Source: an uncultured Porphyromonadaceae bacterium (GTDB lineage Bacteria; Bacteroidota; Bacteroidia; Bacteroidales; Muribaculaceae). Taken from it: a stretch of DNA of 64,000 nt. Positions 44,268 to 52,094 of this stretch are shown piece by piece (the stretch's first letter is position 1; each line of letters begins with the position of its first letter). The position numbers were made by a program, and so were the translations under genes. The notes beneath the pieces were generated by a model. It saw only the letters and a list, made by a program, of their open reading frames with translations. It did no database searches and was not told the origin of the DNA. Where the stretch lies: positions 44,128-108,127 of the forward strand of contig URAU01000010.1 in assembly GCA_900545955.1 (NCBI GenBank), in the 5' to 3' direction.

Positions 44268-45278
44268 TCACTTCCTGTTTCCGTCTTTCGTAATTTTGGA
44301 ATTAAGGGATTTGATTGTATCAATATATGCCTGTTCCACAGGGGAGAGTTCGCGCACCTGAAATTTGCGGTATTCCGCTTCGGCTTTTTCCATTGCTCTT
44401 TGATGGCTGATAGAACCGGATCCTTCAAGCAGTTTCTCTCCGGTTGACGATAATATCAAGTCAAGTTGTTTTACGTAGTCGCCCATATACATTGGGCGAT
44501 GTTTTATGGCTTGAATCTCAGCAAAATCGAAATATCCCGACACAAGATTATTGAGGATTTTCAGCTCATTTTCATCAAGATAGTTTTTTGCTATCTTCAC
44601 GTCGCGAAGCGTCGGATGGTCTCCTTTAAAAGATGTCAGCCCCATAAGCGGAGCTTCGGCATCCGCTCGATTGAAAATCACTTCTGCGGCTGTATGACCG
44701 TGGGCGGCAAAATGGAGTTTATTCTGCACGACCTTAAAAAATTCCACCGACACATCCGAGCGCGGGTCGTAGTCCACGGCGGTCGCATAAAGGTCGAGTA
44801 CCTGACGGTACATAACTTTCTCCGACGACCGGATGTCGCGGATACGGTCGAGAAGTTCACGCCAATATGCGCCTCCACCATTGCCTTTAAGCCGCTCATC
44901 ATCTATAGTGAACCCCTTGATGATATATTCTTTTAGGCGTTCTGTAGCCCACCGACGAAAATGAGTGGCTATAACCGACCGGATTCGATAACCCAACGAT
45001 ATTATCATATCGAGATTATAGAAAGGAATTTCTCGGGTTACCTGGCGAGCACCTTCTGTCCGAACCTGTAAGAAATTCTTACAAGTTGACGGCTCGTCCA
45101 ACTCACCGTCTCCATAAATATTACGGATATGTTGGACAATATTAGGGCGGGAAGTCTGATAAAGATCTGCCATCTGTTGCTGCGACAGCCAGACTGTATC
45201 GCCTGTGAATTTTACGTCGATGCGTGTTTCTCCGTCTTCGCTCTGGTATATGATTATTTGGTTGTTGTCTTGTTCCAT
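44268..45278 (-). CDS. RhuM family protein
   Basis: A 336-residue protein with the RhuM (Virulence_RhuM) layout. The N-terminal DNA-binding-like part shows TVWLSQQQMADLYQTSRPNI, then FLQVRTEGARQVTREIPFYN, LDMIISLGYRIRSVIATHFR and RWATERLKEYIIKGFTIDDE. The C-terminal half includes KLHFAAHGHTAAEVIFNRAD and FDFAEIQAIKHRPMYMGDYV. The molecular function is not settled; homologues lie on pathogenicity islands, prophages and defence-type islands. Base composition is AT-richer than neighbours and a REP-like doublet lies just upstream, so horizontal acquisition is likely. Confidence 0.9.
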   Translation of the reverse strand: MEQDNNQIIIYQSEDGETRIDVKFTGDTVWLSQQQMADLYQTSRPNIVQHIRNIYGDGELDEPSTCKNFLQVRTEGARQVTREIPFYNLDMIISLGYRIRSVIATHFRRWATERLKEYIIKGFTIDDERLKGNGGGAYWRELLDRIRDIRSSEKVMYRQVLDLYATAVDYDPRSDVSVEFFKVVQNKLHFAAHGHTAAEVIFNRADAEAPLMGLTSFKGDHPTLRDVKIAKNYLDENELKILNNLVSGYFDFAEIQAIKHRPMYMGDYVKQLDLILSSTGEKLLEGSGSISHQRAMEKAEAEYRKFQVRELSPVEQAYIDTIKSLNSKITKDGNRK

Positions 45279-45328
45279 TGCAATTTGTCCGATAGTGGGG
45301 ATGTTGCAAAAAAGGGCTTCATCAACAA

Positions 45329-45399
45329 TGTAGAGACATCGCTTTGCGATGTGTGATTGGCAATCAACCGCTTATACATGCCAAAGGCATGTCCCTACA
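45329..45399. repeat. REP-like inverted doublet upstream of rhuM
   Basis: Two 24-bp hairpins in opposite orientation: TGTAGAGACATCGCTTTGCG and onward (45329-45352) and, inverted, the unit ending CATGTCCCTACA (45376-45399). Outer ends TGTAG(A/G)GAC and GTCCCTACA match the doublet at 54874-54956. Inner stems differ (ACATCGC/GCGATGT versus ACATGCC/GGCATGT). The two halves could pair into one long structure. Confidence 0.7.
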
Positions 45400-45525
45400 T
45401 GATCTGCGAATGTTATACAACTCCCTCTTACACCGGCAAAAATACAAAAAAATTATGCCAACGGCAACCGATGCTCCGCCAGAGCCATCGCATTGCCGTT
45501 GGTCATCATTGTTATCTCTTTGTGT

Positions 45526-46050
45526 TTAGAGCGAGAAGCGGGCTCCGACCTGCAGCAGGCCCTGGGCGCCGAAGCCGAGTTCGCCGAAGAGCGTCACCGA
45601 CCGCGAAATGCCCACCGATGCCCCCAGCGGAGTAAACTGATAGGCGAAATAAGTGCAGTTGTACGAGTCCATGTGGTGCGGCATCATATGGGAAATCACT
45701 GCACCGAGCCCCACGTGGCCGTAAAGCGTCACCATACTGTTGCGCCAGTAGTTGTAGCGCCCGTTGAGCATCAGCACGTGGTAAGCAATCGACGAATGGT
45801 CCGGTCCACCCTTGGTCGTACACGTGGAAATCGAATAACTCGGCCCGATCCAGAAGTTGCGGGCCACGTTGAAATTCACGCCGAGCGTCACGGCACCCCA
45901 GGCGTTGTTCACTCCGCCCCACCCGTCGTGGCAGTCGGTGGCATCCATCTGGGTGTAGCCGCCGTAGCCGATTTGAATTTCAGCCTTCTGGGCGGAAGCC
46001 GCCCCTGCCAGGCCCACAAGAGCCACTAATGCGATAAGAAAACGTTTCAT
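45526..46050 (-). CDS. small outer membrane beta-barrel protein
   Basis: A 174-residue protein with signal peptide (1-20, ending LAGAASAQ) and strands typical of an eight-stranded barrel (WGAVTLGVNFNVARNFWIGP, MVTLYGHVGLGAVISHMM, FGAQGLLQVGARFSL ending in a hydrophobic residue). Histidine-rich stretches (MMPHHMDSYNCTYF) are unusual for this type and could bind a metal, but this is speculative. No partner gene nearby; the gene stands between the REP doublet and a divergent promoter region. Confidence 0.68.
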   Translation of the reverse strand: MKRFLIALVALVGLAGAASAQKAEIQIGYGGYTQMDATDCHDGWGGVNNAWGAVTLGVNFNVARNFWIGPSYSISTCTTKGGPDHSSIAYHVLMLNGRYNYWRNSMVTLYGHVGLGAVISHMMPHHMDSYNCTYFAYQFTPLGASVGISRSVTLFGELGFGAQGLLQVGARFSL

Positions 46051-46186
46051 AATACTGATGATTGAGGTTTTACTTCTTTAAAATGATTTTACCCCTTTTA
46101 AACATCCGGCCCTCCGAAAATGTTTGCCGCCTCACATCCGCAAATTCCAACCTCGCCATTAGACAGAGCATCTCATTTTAAGCAAC

Positions 46187-46231
46187 TTTAACAAATGGGG
46201 GGGTAAAATGCGCCCATTATAATTACCTTTG
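46187..46231 (+). promoter_or_regulatory. extended promoter of the tail-protein/SusD-like operon
   Basis: TTTAACAAA (46187-46195), one or two bases, a run of G followed by TAA (46197-46206), 17 nt, then the -7 box TACCTTTG (46224-46231). Element order and spacing equal those at 35507-35551, including 37 nt from the first T to the -7 box. Transcription would begin near 46239, about 70 nt before the ATG. Confidence 0.7.
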
Positions 46232-46309
46232 CATAAATTGCCATTACGCCCTCAATAATGCAATAATTCTTCCCTTCCGATTGCATACATTATCACAATC
46301 CAATACCAC

Positions 46310-46804
46310 ATGTCTCATTTCAAATCTATTCTGCTAACCGCTCTGCTGGGAGCGTCGGCATGCGTGCCGGCGTGGGCGGCTGAAACCAAGCCGCTCACTA
46401 TCATCATCGACCGCATTGGTGCCGACCCGATTGAGATTACCGTCTCCACCAGCACGACAATTACATTCGCCGACGGCAACGCCGTAATTTCCGACGATAA
46501 GGCCGGAACACAGACCATACCGCTCGAAGACCTCGCCAACATCAACTTCGAGGGCGAAATAGCCTCGGTCGATGAAACCGAAATCGCCTTCGACTCCGGC
46601 GTAACCATCAAGTCGGCCAATGGTCTCGTAACCATCGAACCGGGCGAAGCCGGCGCATTCGTCTACGCAGCATTCTCAATCGAGGGGCGCATGGTCTGCC
46701 AGGGCCAGTCGCCCGCAGCTGTGACAATCGACTTTACCTCCCTCCCCACGGGCGTCTACGTAATCGTCGCAAACAACAAAACGCTTAAATTCATCAACCG
46801 ATAA
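46310..46804 (+). CDS. small secreted protein with T9SS-like tail
   Basis: A 164-residue protein with signal peptide (1-24, ending VPAWAA). A short strand module (PIEITVSTSTTITFADGNAV, then IPLEDLANINFEG) resembles the 'I-x-x-I-x-F' repeats of many Bacteroidales surface proteins. The C-terminus (YAAFSIEGRMVCQGQ, then LPTGVYVIVANNKTLKFI) matches type IX secretion tails. It is co-transcribed with the SusD-like gene 15 nt downstream. No enzymatic motif seen; likely surface-attached or released. Confidence 0.65.
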   Translation: MSHFKSILLTALLGASACVPAWAAETKPLTIIIDRIGADPIEITVSTSTTITFADGNAVISDDKAGTQTIPLEDLANINFEGEIASVDETEIAFDSGVTIKSANGLVTIEPGEAGAFVYAAFSIEGRMVCQGQSPAAVTIDFTSLPTGVYVIVANNKTLKFINR

Positions 46805-46819
46805 ACCAATCAGAATCAA

Positions 46820-48661
46820 ATGAGAATAGCAAAATATCTCGCGGGAGCCCTGCTCCTTGCCTCCGGCTTTCAGGCGGTCGCCCAGACCAACGACGAATCC
46901 AAGCCAAACGTAATGATTGTCAACACGCCATTCCACCAGTATGTGTTCGGCGTCAAAGACATCGACAACATCGTATTCCAGTACAGGGATGTGGTACCCG
47001 ACCCCGACAACTACCAGCAGTATAAGGAAGAAATCCTCAACAGCGCATATCATTATCTCGACCACTGGTACAGCCGCGACTTCGATGATGTCGTCATGCT
47101 TCAGGGCGACGAACTCATGGCCATATGCTTCGGTTCTGACAACTACTACGACAATGGCCGCGCAATCAACGGATCCATACACTGCCTTACGCTCGACAAC
47201 GAGGGCATCCGTATGCTCAATGACCTTATATGGGGCAGCGAGCAGACTTCACTGCTTATCTCGCGCTACGGCGGAGTCGACGGAAAGGATCCGGAGGTTG
47301 CGCCTCTGCGCGCCATCCGCGCCTACTATCATTTCTGGGCTATGGAGCTGTTTGGCGATGTGCCTATTATGGACCATTTCTATGGCGAAGGCGAAACCGT
47401 CGACCGCCGACCGCGCGCCGAGGTCGCCCAGTTCATCGCCAACGAGCTTGAGGAAATCCTCTCCCAGACCGACGCCGATGGCGCATCCGCCCTCAGCAAG
47501 GCCAACGACTCCACGACCTACGGCAAGCCCAACTACTGGATGGCAACCGCCCTCCTTGCCAAACTTTATCTCAACTGGGGTGTATACACCACTCCTATCA
47601 CCGAGGTTACAGCCGACACCCCCAACCCGAAACTCAACCGTTGCGTTGAGCTCTGCGACGAGCTGATGACCTGCGGCTTATTTGATGTCGGCAACGGCTA
47701 CCGCCGCAAATTCTTCCCCGACAACGGCGTACATATCAGCGACTTCATCTACGCCCTCGATGTTGACCAGGCAAACTGCAATTCCGTAGGCCATCAGTGG
47801 ATGCGCTGGAGTTACTATAAACAACATAAGTACCTCAAGCCTCAAATCACTGGCTGGGATAACATCAGCGCTACCACAGCCGGAGTTCAGGTCTTGACTC
47901 CCGAAGCAGTTAAGAAATTCAACCTTCCCGGCGACGAGCGCAACCAGATGATTCTCCAGGGGCCGGTCTATGCGATGGACTGGGACTACAACTTTACCAC
48001 CACCCCGGTCAACCTGTATTCAAAAACCAACTGCATCGAGAGTTCCAAAATCGGCCAGCTGGAATTTGTGGCCGACTTCCAGCTTGACGACCCCTCCATC
48101 TACTCCGTCGGAGCAGAAATGGCGCCTGCTGCCAACTCAACCACCATTGCCAACGGCACCGCATGGCTCAACAGCCGCAAAGGCGCACGCTGCTTCAAAT
48201 TCCCGGCAACCCAGCAGGATTTCGATATGTTCAACCGCCATCAGCAGAACGACTACCCCATCTTCCGCCTGGCCGACATCGTGCTGATGAAAGCTGAATG
48301 CCTGCTGCGCGGAGCCACCGCCACCAACGGCGACACACCCGCATCGCTGATGAACATCGTACGCCGCTGCTCGGGCGCGCCCGACGTAACCGGCACGCCG
48401 ACCATGCAGGACCTCATGGACGAGCGCATGCGCGAGCTTATCATGGAGCCCTGGCGCCGCAACGACCTGATACGCAACGGAATGTTTGAGAACGACTGGG
48501 CCTGGAAGAACGGCTGGTATGTTGACGGCGTATGGCATGAGCGCGTAGCCGCCGACGGCACTCCGGCCCGCGACAAAACCCACCGCCTACTCCCCATCCA
48601 CCGCAGTCTGCTCGAGGCCAACCCGACCTGGAGCCAGAACCCCGGCTATCAGGGTCTCTGA
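46820..48661 (+). CDS. orphan SusD-like (RagB) protein without lipobox
   Basis: A 613-residue protein of the SusD/RagB fold. The helical core has the conserved RAIRAYYHFWAMELFGDVPI and PNYWMATALLAKLYLNWGVY. The C-terminal core ends LMDERMRELIMEPWRRNDLI and RLLPIHRSLLEANPTWSQNP. SusD proteins normally are outer-membrane lipoproteins that lid a SusC barrel; here the signal peptide (MRIAKYLAGALLLASGFQAV then AQ) has no Cys, so type I cleavage is predicted. No SusC-like gene is adjacent. Residues about 25-52 repeat the IDNIVF-type strand module of the preceding gene. Its partner and glycan are unknown. Confidence 0.85.
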   Translation: MRIAKYLAGALLLASGFQAVAQTNDESKPNVMIVNTPFHQYVFGVKDIDNIVFQYRDVVPDPDNYQQYKEEILNSAYHYLDHWYSRDFDDVVMLQGDELMAICFGSDNYYDNGRAINGSIHCLTLDNEGIRMLNDLIWGSEQTSLLISRYGGVDGKDPEVAPLRAIRAYYHFWAMELFGDVPIMDHFYGEGETVDRRPRAEVAQFIANELEEILSQTDADGASALSKANDSTTYGKPNYWMATALLAKLYLNWGVYTTPITEVTADTPNPKLNRCVELCDELMTCGLFDVGNGYRRKFFPDNGVHISDFIYALDVDQANCNSVGHQWMRWSYYKQHKYLKPQITGWDNISATTAGVQVLTPEAVKKFNLPGDERNQMILQGPVYAMDWDYNFTTTPVNLYSKTNCIESSKIGQLEFVADFQLDDPSIYSVGAEMAPAANSTTIANGTAWLNSRKGARCFKFPATQQDFDMFNRHQQNDYPIFRLADIVLMKAECLLRGATATNGDTPASLMNIVRRCSGAPDVTGTPTMQDLMDERMRELIMEPWRRNDLIRNGMFENDWAWKNGWYVDGVWHERVAADGTPARDKTHRLLPIHRSLLEANPTWSQNPGYQGL

Positions 48662-48693
48662 TTTCCCGCTGCCATTTCTAAACCTCTTATCCC

Positions 48694-48721
48694 AAAAGTG
48701 CTCTTTGCAGAGAGCACTTTT
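48694..48721 (+). terminator. terminator hairpin after the SusD-like gene
   Basis: AAAAGTGCTCT (48694-48704) pairs with AGAGCACTTTT (48711-48721) over a TTGCAG loop. An 11-bp stem with A4/T4 ends, 33 nt past the stop codon. Confidence 0.75.
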
Positions 48722-48725
48722 CCGC

Positions 48726-48753
48726 AAAAATGCTCTCTCCGGAGAGCATTTTT
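48726..48753 (+). terminator. second related hairpin before the ATPase gene
   Basis: AAAAATGCTCTC (48726-48737) pairs perfectly with GAGAGCATTTTT (48742-48753) over a TCCG loop (12-bp stem). Its arms are sequence variants of the first hairpin's arms, and a degenerate third copy runs to about 48785, so this is a repeated element rather than two chance terminators. Confidence 0.7.
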
Positions 48754-48767
48754 CATTAAAAATGTTG

Positions 48768-48795
48768 TTTGCAAAAAGCACTTTTACTATTTTTG
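48768..48795 (+). promoter_or_regulatory. promoter of the AAA ATPase gene
   Basis: TTTG (48768-48771) and TATTTTTG (48788-48795) with 16 nt between, slightly short of the usual 19. The promoter starts inside the hairpin cluster. It places the start codon at 48826 rather than the upstream one at 48769. Confidence 0.5.
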
Positions 48796-48825
48796 CAGAG
48801 AAATAGGCAACACAAACCTGATTTT

Positions 48826-50034
48826 ATGGAAAATCTGATACGCACATCCCAAAGGCTTGTCAACCAGATTGACACCTCTACACACCGCTATCTTTTCAAT
48901 CATATAAGCTGGGACTCAAGGCTGGTTATGATAAAGGGTGCACGCGGAGTGGGAAAAACCACGATGCTGCTCCAGCGGATCAAGGAACAGTTCGGGCTAT
49001 CGGAGAAGGCCCTCTACGCATCCTGCGACAATATGTGGTTTACCGACAACCGGATAATTGACCTGGCGGAGTGGCATGAAGCGCACGGAGGCACACACCT
49101 GTTTCTCGATGAGATACACCTCTATGACGGAAACTGGCACCGCGAACTGAAAAACATCTACGACAGTTTACCGAACTACCATGTAGTGTTTACCGGAAGT
49201 TCCATAATTCACCTTGATGCCGCCCTGGCCGACCTGAGCAGGCGGTGCATCCCGTATCGGCTCTACGGCCTTTCGTTCAGGGAATGGCTGAAGTTTATGG
49301 AGATTGCAGATATAGGGCCGGTACCACTCGAAGATGTGCTCAAACAACATACAGAAATAGCGTGGAGCATAATCAATCGTATCGGCGACAAAAAGATTCT
49401 GCCCCTTTTCAAGCAATATCTCGGCAAAGGGTATTATCCGTATTTCACGAAAGATTCCAAATTAGGCGACTATTACGGCCGTGTGGAACGCAGCGTTGAC
49501 ACAACAATCATGCGCGACCTGCCTGCCGCCGAACGAATTGAATACGAAACGCTTTACAAACTTAGGAAACTACTGTACATCATGTCGACGGAGTTTCCGT
49601 TCAGCCTGAACGTTCAGGCGTTGAGCATAAAGATTGAGGTATCGCGCAACACGGTGGTCCGCATGTTCGAGTTGCTCGACAAAGGTGCGGTGCTCCGTTC
49701 GCTTCACAGCGGCTCTCACTCGGCCAAATCCGTAGCCAAACCCGAAAAAATCCTTTTTGACAACACCGATATTATGGCTGCGCTAAGCAACCTTAATGAA
49801 ATCGGTACGGTGCGCGAAACATTCGTAGCATCCATGCTCGCACCCAATCATAAACTCGCTGAACCACCGACAGGCGACCTGATGGTCGACGAGAAACTGC
49901 TTTTTGAAATAGGTGGTAAGAACAAGAAATTCAGCCAGATTGCCGACATTCCCGATAGCTATGTCATCGCAGACGACATCGAAACGGGGGTAGGCAATAA
50001 AATCCCCTTGTGGCTCTTCGGATTTATATACTGA
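48826..50034 (+). CDS. AAA family ATPase with DUF4143-type C-terminus
   Basis: A 402-residue ATPase of the AAA_14/DUF4143 type common in Bacteroidota. Walker A is GARGVGKTTMLLQRIKEQ (about residues 37-54), Walker B is THLFLDEIHLYDGNWHRELK, sensor 1 HVVFTGSSIIHLDAALADLS, and a DUF4143-like tail follows with a winged-helix stretch (NVQALSIKIEVSRNTVVRMF) and a nuclease-like core (LMVDEKLLFEIGGKNKKFS). The molecular role is unknown; such genes occur as variable, often tandem copies and are suspected mobile or defence genes. The start is set by the promoter. AT-richer than its neighbours. Confidence 0.85.
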   Translation: MENLIRTSQRLVNQIDTSTHRYLFNHISWDSRLVMIKGARGVGKTTMLLQRIKEQFGLSEKALYASCDNMWFTDNRIIDLAEWHEAHGGTHLFLDEIHLYDGNWHRELKNIYDSLPNYHVVFTGSSIIHLDAALADLSRRCIPYRLYGLSFREWLKFMEIADIGPVPLEDVLKQHTEIAWSIINRIGDKKILPLFKQYLGKGYYPYFTKDSKLGDYYGRVERSVDTTIMRDLPAAERIEYETLYKLRKLLYIMSTEFPFSLNVQALSIKIEVSRNTVVRMFELLDKGAVLRSLHSGSHSAKSVAKPEKILFDNTDIMAALSNLNEIGTVRETFVASMLAPNHKLAEPPTGDLMVDEKLLFEIGGKNKKFSQIADIPDSYVIADDIETGVGNKIPLWLFGFIY

Positions 50035-50128
50035 ATATACGATTGCATTTGCAAGAATTTACGGCAGATTCCGCTGAACTTTTGTGAAGAATTGGAACAA
50101 AAGGGTTGGCAAAATGGGAGAAAAGGCG

Positions 50129-50136
50129 TAAATTTG
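50129..50136 (+). promoter_or_regulatory. -7 box for the AraC regulator operon
   Basis: TAAATTTG matches TAnnTTTG exactly, and TTGG, one base off TTTG, lies 19 nt upstream at 50106-50109. Predicted leader of about 67 nt, containing GGGAAATTTTGCCC, a near-palindrome that could be a regulator site. Confidence 0.5.
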
Positions 50137-50209
50137 ATGCAGAATTTGCACAAAAGGGAAATTTTGCCCTGTAAGGCCTATAAATACCCAAATCCACCAG
50201 CCTCTCCCT

Positions 50210-51118
50210 ATGAAGAAGAAAGTCAAACTCGAGGACGAACCGCTCAGCCTCTCGCAGATCGCACAACTCAAGAACGTGAGCGACGACTACTCGCATCTCG
50301 GTCAGGACTACATCCTGACCCATATCACTACCAACACATCCTATTTCTACGCCCCGGCCGCCCGCCGCTTCGACGGCTTCATAATCATAATAAGCGTGAA
50401 GGGCACCATAAAAATCACCATCGACCTCGACACCTTCGAGGTTGACCCGGGTTCGGTAACATTCGTGGCGCCCGACCGCGTATTCAAGCCCATCGACTGG
50501 GACGGCGACGAGCTCGACGCCTACCTGCTATTCCTTAGCAACCGCTTTGTCTACGACCTCAACATCGAACTCAACGCCATCAACACAAATCTCTTCACCT
50601 CGGCTAAACAGGTGATGGACCTGCGGTCAGACCAGCTTGACGTGCTGATCAAATACTTCCACATGCTCCATCAGAACGCTCTCGACCTCAACCCCTACAC
50701 CCGCCATATAGCCCGCTCGCTCATGTCGGCCGCCGCCTACCAGCTCATGGCCTACGGCGAGGAAGCCGAGCGCCACACCAAGGCCGAGCGCACCCACTCG
50801 CGCAAGCTTTCCTACGTGCAGACCTTCCTGCGCCTTGTGCGCGCCAACTACCGCTCGCAGCGCGCCATAGCCTTCTACGCCGACAAGATGTTCATCTCGC
50901 CGAAATACCTCTCGCTCATCATCAAGGAGGCCACCGGCCGTTCCGCCGCCGAATGGATTGATTCCTACGTGCTTCAGGAAGCCAAAAACCTGCTGCGCTA
51001 CTCCGGCAAAAACGTGCAGCAGATAGCCTACGAGCTGAATTTCACCAACCAGTCGTCGTTCGGCAAATACTTCAAGCACCTCACCGGAATGTCACCCACC
51101 CGGTTCCAGAACAATTGA
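50210..51118 (+). CDS. AraC family transcriptional regulator
   Basis: A 302-residue regulator. The N-terminal half is a cupin-like sensor (FDGFIIIISVKGTIKITIDL, FEVDPGSVTFVAPDRVFKPI). The C-terminus is a double helix-turn-helix (AIAFYADKMFISPKYLSLII, ATGRSAAEWIDSYVLQEAKN, NVQQIAYELNFTNQSSFGKY, FKHLTGMSPTRFQ), the standard AraC/XylS domain. It probably controls the EamA transporter gene 13 nt downstream. The inducer is unknown. Confidence 0.93.
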   Translation: MKKKVKLEDEPLSLSQIAQLKNVSDDYSHLGQDYILTHITTNTSYFYAPAARRFDGFIIIISVKGTIKITIDLDTFEVDPGSVTFVAPDRVFKPIDWDGDELDAYLLFLSNRFVYDLNIELNAINTNLFTSAKQVMDLRSDQLDVLIKYFHMLHQNALDLNPYTRHIARSLMSAAAYQLMAYGEEAERHTKAERTHSRKLSYVQTFLRLVRANYRSQRAIAFYADKMFISPKYLSLIIKEATGRSAAEWIDSYVLQEAKNLLRYSGKNVQQIAYELNFTNQSSFGKYFKHLTGMSPTRFQNN

Positions 51119-51131
51119 GCGCAGCCTCGCG

Positions 51132-52061
51132 ATGAACGGAAAAATCAAAGGATACGCCCTCGGAGCCATCGCCGCCGCCACCTACGGCATGAACCCCCTC
51201 TTCGCCCTCCCGCTCTATGCCGACGGCATGAGTCCGGCCAGCGTGCTGTTCTTCCGCTATCTGCTGGCCATACCGGTACTCGGGGCGATGGTGGCATGGC
51301 GACGCCAGCGCTTCGGCGTCACCCTCAGCCAGGGTGCCTTGCTGGCCGCCATGGGCCTTGTGTTCGCCCTCTCCTCGCTGCTGCTTTTCATGAGCTACAA
51401 CTACATGAGCGCAGGCATCGCCTCAACGCTCCTGTTCGTCTACCCCATCATGGTGGCCGTAATCATGACGTGCGTCTACGGCGAGCGGCTCACACTATCC
51501 ACCGCCCTCTGCATACTCATGGCCCTCAGCGGCATAGCTCTCCTCTACCGCGGCGACGGCCATACCACACTCAGCCTCGCCGGCACGGCAATGGTGTTCG
51601 GCTCCTCGCTCTCCTATGCCGTCTACCTCGTCTACATCAGCCGCTCCCAGCTCGACCGCATGCCCACCGTGAAGGTCACATTCTACGTCCTCGCATTCGG
51701 CTGGCTTCTCTTTCCCGGCGTTGCACTGGCCGAAGGAGGCATCAACACCCCCTCGCAGCCATGGCTATGGGCCGACCTTTTCGGACTCGCCGTCTTTCCC
51801 ACCGCCATCTCCCTGCTCTGCACCACGCGCGCCATCCACTACATCGGCTCCACCCCTACGGCCATCCTCGGCGCCCTTGAACCCGTCACAGCCGTGGTTA
51901 TCGGCATCCTCGTGTTCGGCGAACGCCTTACTCCACGCGACTGCCTCGGTATCCTCCTCATCATCCTTGCCGTGAGCCTCGTCGTGGCCGGCAGCGCCTC
52001 CGCGCCCCTCCTCCGCATCCGCAAACTCTTCCCACGCCGACCCCGCAAAGCCCGTTTATAG
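51132..52061 (+). CDS. EamA/DMT family transporter
   Basis: A 309-residue inner-membrane protein with ten transmembrane segments as two EamA repeats. Each repeat begins with a strongly hydrophobic unit (GYALGAIAAATYGMNPLFAL; LAGTAMVFGSSLSYAVYLVY). Typical of the drug/metabolite transporter superfamily. The C-terminal tail is arginine-rich (FPRRPRKARL). Substrate unknown; co-regulation with the AraC gene suggests export of, or response to, a small metabolite. Confidence 0.93.
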   Translation: MNGKIKGYALGAIAAATYGMNPLFALPLYADGMSPASVLFFRYLLAIPVLGAMVAWRRQRFGVTLSQGALLAAMGLVFALSSLLLFMSYNYMSAGIASTLLFVYPIMVAVIMTCVYGERLTLSTALCILMALSGIALLYRGDGHTTLSLAGTAMVFGSSLSYAVYLVYISRSQLDRMPTVKVTFYVLAFGWLLFPGVALAEGGINTPSQPWLWADLFGLAVFPTAISLLCTTRAIHYIGSTPTAILGALEPVTAVVIGILVFGERLTPRDCLGILLIILAVSLVVAGSASAPLLRIRKLFPRRPRKARL

Positions 52062-52094
52062 CCCTGGAGATTTATTTTTCGTTCCCGGCTCCCG

